Shown: positions 1 to 6,657 of the stretch, piece by piece
Layout of the letters: each line of letters starts with the position of its first letter
How positions within the stretch are numbered: position 1 is the first letter of the stretch
Origin: CAYSRC01 sp964446385
Lineage (GTDB): Bacteria; Bacillota; Clostridia; Oscillospirales; Ruminococcaceae
Length of the DNA stretch: 10,804 nucleotides
Assembly (NCBI GenBank): GCA_964446385.1
Contig: CAYUOH010000022.1
Coordinates: forward strand, 1 to 10,804
Direction of reading: 5' to 3'
The notes under the pieces: model-generated
The model's database searches: none
What the model saw: only the letters and a program-made list of their open reading frames with translations
Told to the model about the DNA's origin: nothing
Position numbers and translations under genes: made by a program

Positions 1-54
1 CTTTGACAATGCTCAGAAGGTAATTCCTTATACGGCCACAATAAAATGAATATT

Positions 55-83
55 ATTCTACAAAAATCATAATAAGTTGTCAA
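55..83 (-). promoter_or_regulatory. Predicted sigma-A promoter reading off the left edge
   Basis: On the minus strand there is TTGACA at 83-78, a 17-base spacer and TAGAAT at 60-55. This is close to the sigma-A consensus with ideal spacing. Transcription would start near position 48 and run leftward out of the window, so the gene it serves is not visible. It lies just beyond the exporter operon terminator, which fits a new transcription unit starting there. I do not recognise a riboswitch or reading frame in the roughly 48 transcribed bases. Confidence 0.6.
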
Positions 84-84
84 T

Positions 85-131
85 AAAAGTGCGGAGAATT
101 TGTAATATTTTCCAAACCCTCCGCAGTTTTT
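85..131. terminator. Terminator at the end of the ABC exporter operon, possibly bidirectional
   Basis: TGCGGAG at 90-96 pairs with CTCCGCA at 119-125. An inner stem TTTG (99-102) / CAAA (113-116) follows a two-base internal loop. On the minus strand the stem is followed by CTTTTATT, about 40 bases beyond the stop of the second ABC gene. On the plus strand the stem is followed by GTTTTTATAT, an even better U tract, so it could also stop antisense transcription. The stem is short with a large loop, so it is a moderate rather than a strong terminator. Confidence 0.65.
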
Positions 132-166
132 ATATATTTATCACAATAATTGGATCATCATCAGCG

Positions 167-2191
167 TCAGGCACTGAAGTCTTCAAACTGACTGTTGTAA
201 AGATTGGCATAGAAACCGTTCATGGCCATCAGTTCATCGTGTGTTCCCTGCTCCACTATATCACCATTGTTAATGCAGAAGATAATATCGGCATTGCGTA
301 TTGTGGAAAGTCTGTGGGCGATAACGAAACTGGTACGACCATTCATCAGATTATTCATAGCTTTCTGGATAAGGATTTCGGTGCGGGTATCAACAGAAGA
401 AGTGGCCTCGTCCAGGATAAGTATCTGGGCATCCTCAAGGAATGCGCGCGCGATAGTCATCAGCTGTTTCTGGCCCTGGGAAATATTGGTAGCTTCCTCG
501 TTGAGGACCATGTCGTAACCCTCGGGGATGGTACGAACGAATTTGTCGACCTGTGCTGCCTTGGCGGCCTCGATAACCTCTTCGTCGGTAGCATCCGGCT
601 TTCCGTAACGGATATTCTCCATTATAGTCCCGCCGAACAGCCATGTGTCCTGAAGAACCATGCCCAGCTCACTGCGAAGATTGGTGCGGTCAAAGTCGTC
701 AATATTGCGGCCGTCTATGTAGATTGCGCCCCCGTTAAGCTCATGAAAGTGCATAATAAGCTTTACAAGGGTGGTCTTGCCGGCACCAGTTGGACCTACA
801 ATAGCAACTTTCTGGCCGGGCTTGATATCGGCAGTGAAGTCTTTGATAATAATCTTGTCGGGGTTGTAACCGAAGCGTACATTTTTGAAATTGACTTCAC
901 CTGTAATATCTACAACCTCCGATTCTCCTATCTTGCTGTTGAAGCTGTACTTGGGAGTGGGTCTATTCTCTTCGGTCTCGTCAAGCAGTTCGAATACACG
1001 TTCTGCCGATGCAACCGTCTGTTGTACCTGGTTGGACATCTGGGAAACCTGGGTGATGGGGCGGTTCATATTACGTGTGTACTGTATGAACGCCTGTATA
1101 CCGCCGATGGTCATACTGCCGCTGGATGTGAATATCGCACCGACAATGCAGACTACGATGTAGCCGAGGTTTCCGATAAGGGTCATAAGAGGATGCATAA
1201 GGCTAGAAAGGAACTGGGATTTCCAGCCTGATTCGAACAGCATATCGTTGCCGACGCTGAACAGCTCCATAGAATGTTCCTCACCGTTGAACGCCTTGAC
1301 AACCAGATGTGCACCGAACATTTCCTCGATATGGCCATTGACGTCGCCCAGGTTGCGTTGGTTGCGGATAAAATACTTCTGGGAACGCTTAACGATAAAC
1401 TTCATTCCGAATAAGGACAGCGGGATGATGGTAAGAGCAATAAATGTCATGGGAACGTTGATGCTGAACATCATAACCAGCACGCCAACAAAGGTAGCAA
1501 TGGATGATATCACCTGTGTTACACAGCTGTTGAGGTTCATTGAGATGTTGTCAACATCGTTGGTTATTCTGGATAGGACATCGCCTTGGGATGTTCCGTG
1601 GAAATAACTCAGTGGCAGGAGATTGATCTTGTGATTAATCTCGCCGCGCATATCGTAGGTAATCTGCTCCGTAAGACCGGCCATTATAAATGTCTGTAGA
1701 TACTGGAAGACACTGCTGATAACATAGAGTACCAGACATTTCAGTAGTATGTTTCCGATAATTGAAAAGTCTATACTGCCGATTCCAAGCATCATCTTCT
1801 GTATGCCCTGAGCAAGAGCGTCAGTTGCCTTTGCCATGATTTTTGGACCGACAATCATAAAGATTGTGGAAAACACTGACAGCAGAGCTACAATAATAAG
1901 CCTGGGTGTGTGAGGCTTAAGGTAATTCAAGAGACGTTTGAGACTGCCTTTGAAATCCTTGGCCTTTTCGGCAACCATTCCCGGAGGTCCTCCTCTGGGT
2001 CCGCGTCCGCCTCCGGGAAATCTCCGCGGAGCGTTTTTATCTATAGAGTAGTTTTTGATGGCGGGAGCACCGGAGGAACCGGGAGCTACTTTCGGAGAAC
2101 CGCCCTGAGTGCTGCCCGCAGGAGGCGCGCCATTAAACTGAGGCACACCGTTCATAGCGGAGTTGGACATATGTTTTTTTTCTTCTGCCAT
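167..2191 (-). CDS. ABC exporter half-transporter, catalytic subunit of a heterodimeric multidrug pair
   Basis: This 674-residue membrane protein has one transmembrane domain followed by one ATPase domain, the type IV exporter layout. Six membrane segments lie between about residues 96 and 380. The ATPase domain shows Walker A GPTGAGKTT (466-474), Q-loop Gln514, Walker B ILILDE (590-595) with catalytic Glu595, D-loop SSVD (598-601) and switch His626. Its signature is degenerate: ISQGQ (570-574) instead of LSGGQ. Its own Walker and His residues are therefore intact while it gives a poor signature to the partner site, as expected for one half of a heterodimer of the BmrCD/LmrCD/TM287-288 kind. 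Residues about 15-75 form a Gly/Pro/Ala-rich, probably disordered cytoplasmic extension. The ATG overlaps the partner's TAA by one base (TAATG), with AAGGAGG ten bases upstream, so the pair is translationally coupled. Substrate is unknown; drug, peptide or lipid export are all possible. Confidence 0.93.
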   Translation of the reverse strand: MAEEKKHMSNSAMNGVPQFNGAPPAGSTQGGSPKVAPGSSGAPAIKNYSIDKNAPRRFPGGGRGPRGGPPGMVAEKAKDFKGSLKRLLNYLKPHTPRLIIVALLSVFSTIFMIVGPKIMAKATDALAQGIQKMMLGIGSIDFSIIGNILLKCLVLYVISSVFQYLQTFIMAGLTEQITYDMRGEINHKINLLPLSYFHGTSQGDVLSRITNDVDNISMNLNSCVTQVISSIATFVGVLVMMFSINVPMTFIALTIIPLSLFGMKFIVKRSQKYFIRNQRNLGDVNGHIEEMFGAHLVVKAFNGEEHSMELFSVGNDMLFESGWKSQFLSSLMHPLMTLIGNLGYIVVCIVGAIFTSSGSMTIGGIQAFIQYTRNMNRPITQVSQMSNQVQQTVASAERVFELLDETEENRPTPKYSFNSKIGESEVVDITGEVNFKNVRFGYNPDKIIIKDFTADIKPGQKVAIVGPTGAGKTTLVKLIMHFHELNGGAIYIDGRNIDDFDRTNLRSELGMVLQDTWLFGGTIMENIRYGKPDATDEEVIEAAKAAQVDKFVRTIPEGYDMVLNEEATNISQGQKQLMTIARAFLEDAQILILDEATSSVDTRTEILIQKAMNNLMNGRTSFVIAHRLSTIRNADIIFCINNGDIVEQGTHDELMAMNGFYANLYNSQFEDFSA

Positions 2192-4380
2192 TATTCGGTA
2201 ACCTCCTTGTTTTTGCTTTCCGCAATGGCAGCTTCGATTTCGCCCTTACTGAGCTGAGATTCTGCTATCTCGCGGTATTCTTCACATGTCTGCAGTAGTT
2301 CGGCATGGGTACCCATACCAACGACCTTACCGACATCCAGAACCATAATCTGATCGGCGTGCATGATTGTGCTGACACGCTGGGCAACGATAATAACCGT
2401 GGTGTTGTCGGTATAACTTGCAAGAGCCTTACGCAGCTCCGAGTCGGTTTTGAAGTCCAGAGCGGAGAAGCTGTCATCGAAGATGTATATCGGCGGCTTC
2501 TTTACAAGAGCTCTGGCGATAGCCAGACGCTGTCGCTGGCCGCCGCTGACGTTGGTACCTCCCTGGGATACCATGTATTCACGGCCGCCTTCAAGTTCAT
2601 TGACAAAATCTGTGGCCTGTGCTACACGAAGAGCGTCTTCAATCTCCTCTTCTGTGGTGCCAGCCTTGCCGTAGTGAATGTTCTCATCAATGGTTCCAAA
2701 GAACAGTGTACCCTTCTGCGGAACATAACCCACTGCATCGCGTATCTGCTTGAGGTCCGCATCGCGGAGATCAACACCGTCAATGGAAATTTTACCGGAA
2801 GTTACGTCATAAAAACGTGGGATAAGGTTTACTAGGGTTGATTTTCCGCTTCCGGTAAGACCGATAATAGCGGTTGTTTTTCCCGGCTCAGCAGTGAATG
2901 ACACATCGTGAAGTACCTCATTTTCGGCCTGCCCGTAACGAAAGCCGACATGGTCAAACTTAACAGTACGGCCGTTGCTGCCCTCTGGAAGGTCAACGGG
3001 TTTCTCGGGATTGAAGATGGAAATCTCGGTATCCAGGACTTCGGCAATACGTCTGCCCGAAACGGCGGCACGCGGGACAATCAGGAATATCATGCTAATC
3101 ATTTCAAATGACATGATTACATGCATGGCGTACTGTGTATATGCCATCATATCGCCCAGCGCAAGCTGCGACGCGGCAATCTGTTTTGCGCCGAACCAGA
3201 CGATAAGAATATTTACAATGTTCATGAGGAACATTATGACACACATTTGTACACCGGAAACTCTCTGGACAAAACGATTGTTGCGCAGGAGTTTGTCGTT
3301 GTTGTCGTCAAAACGCCGTTCCTCTCGTTCCTCGTTTCCGAACGCACGGATAACCATCATGCCGCTAAGCTGTTCGCGGGCGACAAGGTTGACCATATCG
3401 GTCAGTTTCTGACGAACCTCAAAACGGGGACGTATAATCTTGAAAATCATGAATATTACCGCTACCAGAATTGCAAGAGCAAGGGCAATAATCCAGCTCA
3501 TGGATATGCTCTTCTGCAGAGCTTTGATGATACCGCCGATACCCATAATGGGTGCACGGGCCATCATACGCATGCCCATAGTGACAACCATCGTAATACC
3601 GGTAACGTCATTGGTTGTACGGGTAATTAGAGAAGCGGTAGAAAATTTATCAAACTCCGCGTTACCGAAACTTTCAATCTTCTGGAATACGTTGCGGCGA
3701 AGGTCGCGGCTGTAAGCGGAACCGACCCAGGCAGCAAGATATCCGGTGCCTAGAGCGCATCCCACAGCGAACAGCGCGATTAGCAGCATGTAGCCGCCTT
3801 CCCTAACAAAATAACCGCGCTGGATAGCGGTAGTATCCACACCTTGCTCCTGGTAAAGGGCTTTAATAAACGAGGCGGTTACTGTGACTGAAGCTTTCGC
3901 TTCATCAGTGTAAGCCTCGAAAAGGTCTTCACGGGTCAGAAATTCACCGGACATATCATGAACGGCGTTCATATCCAGCACAGAAATGGCGGATGATTTA
4001 TTGTAAACCGAAATGTCTTTCTGAGTGGCCGTTTCGGAAATGCAAGTTACCGCACCGGCGCATGCCTTGGCAAAGGGGCCGATCACATCAGATGCATCTG
4101 CACTTTCTTTTAGAATCCAGTAGTCGCCTCCCTCCTCATAAAGGGAGCGGAAAGCCATCTTATCCTCTTCCTTCATGAAGGAAGTTACAAGCTCCATTCC
4201 ATCACTGCTGAGCTGTTTGGGCACAGCCTCGTTTATACCACCCTGGAGGATGCCAATGTTGACGATGTTGCTCATGATATCGGGTAATTCCAAATCAGAC
4301 CAGCACTGACCCAACATAAGCACCAGACATACGACAACCATCCATGTGTATGGTTTGAGAAATTTCAAAACTTTTTTCAA
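2191..4380 (-). CDS. ABC exporter half-transporter with degenerate ATP site and large external domain
   Basis: This 729-residue half-transporter is the partner of the downstream ABC gene. Helix 1 (about 11-28) is followed by an insertion of roughly 165 residues (about 29-195) before helix 2 (197-220), placed outside the membrane by topology. Further helices lie near 272-316, 378-397 and 420-440. The ATPase domain has Walker A GLTGSGKST (507-515), Q-loop Gln555, a canonical signature VSGGQ (611-615) and D-loop SALD (639-642). The catalytic Glu is Asp636 (IYIFDD) and the switch His is Gln667 (VAQRVSTI). These changes mark the degenerate site of a heterodimeric exporter, while its intact signature completes the catalytic site of the partner. 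The start is TTG with AGAGAGGAA about nine bases upstream. No ATG lies upstream in frame, and the KKVLKFLKPY beginning is typical of the family, so the TTG is probably real. It follows the MarR gene by 14 bases. Confidence 0.93.
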   Translation of the reverse strand: MKKVLKFLKPYTWMVVVCLVLMLGQCWSDLELPDIMSNIVNIGILQGGINEAVPKQLSSDGMELVTSFMKEEDKMAFRSLYEEGGDYWILKESADASDVIGPFAKACAGAVTCISETATQKDISVYNKSSAISVLDMNAVHDMSGEFLTREDLFEAYTDEAKASVTVTASFIKALYQEQGVDTTAIQRGYFVREGGYMLLIALFAVGCALGTGYLAAWVGSAYSRDLRRNVFQKIESFGNAEFDKFSTASLITRTTNDVTGITMVVTMGMRMMARAPIMGIGGIIKALQKSISMSWIIALALAILVAVIFMIFKIIRPRFEVRQKLTDMVNLVAREQLSGMMVIRAFGNEEREERRFDDNNDKLLRNNRFVQRVSGVQMCVIMFLMNIVNILIVWFGAKQIAASQLALGDMMAYTQYAMHVIMSFEMISMIFLIVPRAAVSGRRIAEVLDTEISIFNPEKPVDLPEGSNGRTVKFDHVGFRYGQAENEVLHDVSFTAEPGKTTAIIGLTGSGKSTLVNLIPRFYDVTSGKISIDGVDLRDADLKQIRDAVGYVPQKGTLFFGTIDENIHYGKAGTTEEEIEDALRVAQATDFVNELEGGREYMVSQGGTNVSGGQRQRLAIARALVKKPPIYIFDDSFSALDFKTDSELRKALASYTDNTTVIIVAQRVSTIMHADQIMVLDVGKVVGMGTHAELLQTCEEYREIAESQLSKGEIEAAIAESKNKEVTE
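2202..2208 (-). promoter_or_regulatory. Ribosome binding site inside the end of the upstream ABC gene
   Basis: AAGGAGG on the minus strand lies inside the last codons of the first ABC gene, ten bases before the ATG at 2191. It supports that start and translational coupling through the TAATG stop/start overlap. Confidence 0.8.
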
Positions 4381-4394
4381 TGAATGATTCCTCT

Positions 4395-4847
4395 CTATAA
4401 TATGTAATTATTTAAAAATGAAGAAAGATTGTCGGACATCCGACGGGTTAGATCACACAAAGTCTCGATTTCTTCGTCGGTTATGTCTTTAAATGAAGCT
4501 TCATCAACCTTATCGAAAAAACCTCGCGCCGCTTCAGCAGCTTGAGAGCCCTGTTCTGTAAGGGTTACACGGGTAACTCTGTTGTCCATTGTATCGGTGC
4601 TACGTGTGACATATCCGGATTTTTCAAGGCGCTTTACAGACACTCCGGCGGCGGCGGCACTGATATGCAATGCTTTGGCGAGACCCGTTACGGTATCGGC
4701 CACACCGTTGTATATGCATAAAATAAAGGGAAACTGTCCCCTTTGAAGATTGTATGAGTTGTCCAGCTGCATATTACATCGGAACCTGTTGCGATGTAAT
4801 TCGCGATCCGCATCAACATAGTTGTGAAACAGTTCCTTACGGCCCAT
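4395..4847 (-). CDS. MarR-family transcriptional regulator of the ABC exporter operon
   Basis: This 150-residue winged-helix protein probably binds DNA as a dimer and represses its own operon, lifting when a ligand binds. The winged-helix core runs from about residue 35 to 100, with the likely recognition helix at 63-77 (ISAAAAGVSVKRLEKSG) and the conserved wing residues DNR at 88-90. N- and C-terminal helices form the usual dimer region. The frame is open to 4937, but GGAGG at 4857-4853 fits the second of two adjacent ATGs (4847, spacing five) better than the first (4850, spacing two). An upstream start would extend back to the predicted -35 and is unlikely. It is first in the operon: its TAG is followed at once by the ribosome binding site of the first ABC gene. 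MarR genes ahead of paired ABC exporters are common in Clostridia and Bacilli. The ligand is not predictable from sequence. Confidence 0.9.
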   Translation of the reverse strand: MGRKELFHNYVDADRELHRNRFRCNMQLDNSYNLQRGQFPFILCIYNGVADTVTGLAKALHISAAAAGVSVKRLEKSGYVTRSTDTMDNRVTRVTLTEQGSQAAEAARGFFDKVDEASFKDITDEEIETLCDLTRRMSDNLSSFLNNYIL

Positions 4848-4864
4848 CATTTCCTCCTTTAAAA

Positions 4865-4901
4865 TAAACCAGTTTATATTAAACCGATTGATATTTAATC
4901 G
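4865..4901. promoter_or_regulatory. Candidate MarR operator cluster
   Basis: Between the predicted transcription start and the marR ribosome binding site are two inverted repeats: TAAAC-CA-GTTTA (4865-4876) and CGATT-GATATTT-AATCG (4885-4901). The second is extended by ATTAAA (4878-4883) / TTTAAT (4894-4899). A head-to-tail repeat overlaps them, 4866-4880 against 4881-4895, matching at 12 of 15 bases. MarR proteins commonly bind palindromes of this size at or near the transcription start. Assigning these to the adjacent regulator is inference. Confidence 0.5.
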
Positions 4902-4909
4902 ACTTACTA

Positions 4910-4937
4910 ATATTAGCATTATAGTGCAAAAAGTCAA
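4910..4937 (-). promoter_or_regulatory. Predicted promoter of the marR-ABC-ABC operon
   Basis: On the minus strand TTGACT (4937-4932) and TAATAT (4915-4910) are separated by 16 bases. Transcription would begin near 4903, giving a leader of about 55 bases that contains the candidate operators. It lies beyond the rpmB terminator, so the operon does not depend on read-through. Confidence 0.6.
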
Positions 4938-4958
4938 CTGTTATTTATAGAAATAAAC

Positions 4959-4992
4959 AAAAAAGAATCCCCCGTCCAAAGACGGGGGATTC
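4959..4992 (-). terminator. Intrinsic terminator of rpmB
   Basis: A perfect 12-bp stem (4965-4976 with 4981-4992, arm GAATCCCCCGTC) closes a four-base loop and is followed on the minus strand by TTTTTTG. It starts 13 bases after the rpmB stop. There is no T tract on the plus side, so it works in one direction. Confidence 0.95.
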
Positions 4993-5005
4993 AATAATAC
5001 TAAAG

Positions 5006-5194
5006 TCAGACAGCGCGATTTACCTTGCCTGAACGAAGGCAACGGGTGCAAGCGTAGATGTGTGTGGGGGTACCGTTAACAACAGCCTTTACACGACGAA
5101 CATTCGGCTTGAATGTTCTGTTTGAACGTCTGTGTGAATGGGAAACCTTGATACCGAACTGAACACCCTTGCCGCAGATTTCGCATTTAGCCAT
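5006..5194 (-). CDS. rpmB: 50S ribosomal protein L28
   Basis: This 62-residue basic protein is a structural component of the large ribosomal subunit. It begins MAKCEICGKG, followed by the family-typical SHSHRRSNRTFKPNVRRVK (about residues 18-36), and ends with the ACTRCLRSGKV segment. Cysteine pairs C4/C7 and C49/C52 form the zinc-binding set, so this is the C+ form of L28; genomes may also carry a zinc-free paralogue for zinc limitation. The start is the ATG at 5194, with GGAGG about nine bases upstream. A GTG at 5203 overlaps the ribosome binding site and is not a credible start. It is a single-gene unit with its own promoter and terminator, divergent from mtaB. Confidence 0.97.
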   Translation of the reverse strand: MAKCEICGKGVQFGIKVSHSHRRSNRTFKPNVRRVKAVVNGTPTHIYACTRCLRSGKVNRAV

Positions 5195-5229
5195 ACTCTG
5201 CACCTCCTTTTATACAAGTAACGGCGCTA

Positions 5230-5258
5230 ATAATAGCATATAAACTATTGAATTGCAA
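5230..5258 (-). promoter_or_regulatory. rpmB promoter, extended -10 type
   Basis: On the minus strand TTGCAA (5258-5253), a 17-base spacer and TATTAT (5235-5230) are preceded by TGC, a TGN extended -10. The expected start is near 5223, about 30 bases before the ATG. The -35 overlaps the -35 of the divergent mtaB promoter. Confidence 0.75.
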
Positions 5259-5276
5259 GACTAATATTGATAAAAT
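5248..5276 (+). promoter_or_regulatory. Predicted mtaB promoter
   Basis: TTGAAT (5248-5253), a 17-base spacer and TAAAAT (5271-5276) face rightward, with a start expected near 5283 and a leader of about 45 bases. The -35 shares base 5253 with the rpmB -35, so the two polymerase sites overlap and should interfere with each other. Confidence 0.55.
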
Positions 5277-5327
5277 CTTTATGAAATTAATATGCAACAA
5301 TATTGATCACAAGCAGGTAGTTTTCTC

Positions 5328-6605
5328 ATGAAAATATTTATATCAACCTTCGGGTGCAAAGTCAACAGCTTTGAATCAAGTGCCATTCTGGAGGATTTTA
5401 CAAAGGCCGGATATGATATTTCCGGCAGCGAACAAGATGCCGATGTTGTTGTAATCAACAGCTGTACCGTTACAGCCGGAGGCGACAAGAAGGTTCGTCA
5501 GTTTCTGCGTCATACAAAGCGCCTTAACCCCCGATGCATTACAGTCTTGTGCGGGTGTTTCCCCCAGGCGTATTCCGAGGATGCCTATTCTTACACCGAG
5601 GCAGATATTATTACCGGAACAGGCAACCGTTGGGATATATTCCCTATGGTACGTGAATTCATTGAAAACCGCGTTCCGATACACCGCGTGATCCCCAACG
5701 ACGGAAAGAAGTTCGAGCCACTGTGTGCTGAGCATATCGAAGGTCATACGCGAGGATTCATGAAACTTGAGGACGGATGTGACAGATTCTGTGCCTTCTG
5801 TGTTATTCCTTTTGCCAGAGGTCCGGTAAGATACATGCCCCTTGAAGAAGTAAGACACAATGCCGAAGCACTGGTTGAAAGCGGACATAGGGAGATAGTA
5901 CTCAGCGGAATCAACCTTTGCTTTTACGGCAGAGGAGCCGGTTACGACCTGGCAGACGCGGTAAAATTCGTTGCGGAAATAGACGGTCTTGACCGGATAA
6001 GACTTGGTTCCGTTGAGCCGGATCTGATGAACGACGAAATGCTGAACAGACTGGCATATACCGGAAAACTGTGTCCGCAGTTTCATATGTCTCTTCAAAG
6101 CGGCTGCGATAAAACACTTGCCGCAATGAACCGATACTATTCTGCCGCGGATTATCTGAAAAAAGCGGATTATATCCGTTCAATTTTCGAAAGACCTACC
6201 TTTACAACCGATGTTATAACCGGATTTCCCGGAGAAACCGAAGCCGATTTCAATGAAAGTCTTGAATTTGTCAAAAATTTCGGCTTTCTCAAAGTTCATG
6301 CTTTCCCCTATTCCATGCGTCCCGGTACAAAAGCCGCTTCTATGCCTGGGCATCTGCCCAACGGTATCAAAAACGACAGGCGTGAGGTTCTGCAGAAAGA
6401 ATGCGACGCCGTCCGCAAAAGGATCATTTCCGGTTTCATAGGCAGTGAGGCACGGATTATCGCTGAACAACCCTCCCCCGAAGGATGGTCGGGCTATACA
6501 GATAGATATCTTCCCGCGCTTATTAAACGTTCAGGAGTAAGTAACGGGGATCTGGTTTACGGGAAAATCAATGCCTTTGACGGGGAAAAAGTTATTATAG
6601 AATAG
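5328..6605 (+). CDS. mtaB: tRNA N6-threonylcarbamoyladenosine (t6A37) methylthiotransferase
   Basis: This 425-residue radical SAM enzyme adds a methylthio group to t6A at position 37 of ANN-decoding tRNAs, giving ms2t6A and stabilising codon pairing. The N-terminal methylthiotransferase domain has cluster cysteines C10 (FGCKVNSFES), C46 (NSCTV) and C77 (CGCFPQ). The radical SAM core has CDRFCAFC with C151, C155 and C158 holding the second [4Fe-4S] cluster, then family motifs such as SLQSGC (255-260) and DVITGFPGET (295-304). A TRAM RNA-binding domain fills about 365-425. The FGCKVN start and overall length favour MtaB over MiaB (ms2i6A) or RimO. The ATG at 5328 has only a weak AGGT site ten bases upstream, unlike the strong sites of its neighbours, so expression may be modest. 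The gene is alone on the plus strand, divergent from rpmB and convergent with guaB. Confidence 0.92.
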   Translation: MKIFISTFGCKVNSFESSAILEDFTKAGYDISGSEQDADVVVINSCTVTAGGDKKVRQFLRHTKRLNPRCITVLCGCFPQAYSEDAYSYTEADIITGTGNRWDIFPMVREFIENRVPIHRVIPNDGKKFEPLCAEHIEGHTRGFMKLEDGCDRFCAFCVIPFARGPVRYMPLEEVRHNAEALVESGHREIVLSGINLCFYGRGAGYDLADAVKFVAEIDGLDRIRLGSVEPDLMNDEMLNRLAYTGKLCPQFHMSLQSGCDKTLAAMNRYYSAADYLKKADYIRSIFERPTFTTDVITGFPGETEADFNESLEFVKNFGFLKVHAFPYSMRPGTKAASMPGHLPNGIKNDRREVLQKECDAVRKRIISGFIGSEARIIAEQPSPEGWSGYTDRYLPALIKRSGVSNGDLVYGKINAFDGEKVIIE

Positions 6606-6606
6606 T

Positions 6607-6654
6607 ATATATTCAAACAGGCTCCGGATATATCCGGAGCCTGTTTGAATATAT
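6607..6654. terminator. Perfect 48-base palindrome, likely bidirectional terminator
   Basis: Positions 6607-6630 are the exact reverse complement of 6631-6654, giving 24-bp arms with no spacer. As RNA it folds into a stem with a GC core (ACAGGCTCCGG) and an AT-rich base. It occupies 48 of the 52 bases between the mtaB stop and the guaB stop. The U tract is interrupted on both sides (ATATCTGTTATTTTATTT rightward), so termination would rely on the very stable stem. Serving both convergent genes is the simplest reading. Confidence 0.8.
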
Positions 6655-6657
6655 CTG

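Noticed and set aside
3..34. Rightward TTGACA at 3-8 as a promoter
   Set aside because: No acceptable -10 lies 16-18 bases downstream, and any transcript would run antisense into the exporter operon terminator.
77..1231. Long rightward open frame of 384 codons
   Set aside because: It is antisense to the second ABC gene, crosses the operon terminator, has no ribosome binding site and no recognisable domain.
4848..4937. Upstream starts for the MarR protein
   Set aside because: They would place the coding start within the predicted promoter and operator region; the AGGAGG spacing selects the ATG at 4847.
5195..5203. GTG start giving three extra residues on L28
   Set aside because: The GTG overlaps the ribosome binding site itself, and the family begins with MAK(C).
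5376..6098. Leftward open frame of 240 codons inside mtaB
   Set aside because: It is antisense to a clear radical SAM enzyme and has no ribosome binding site or motif.
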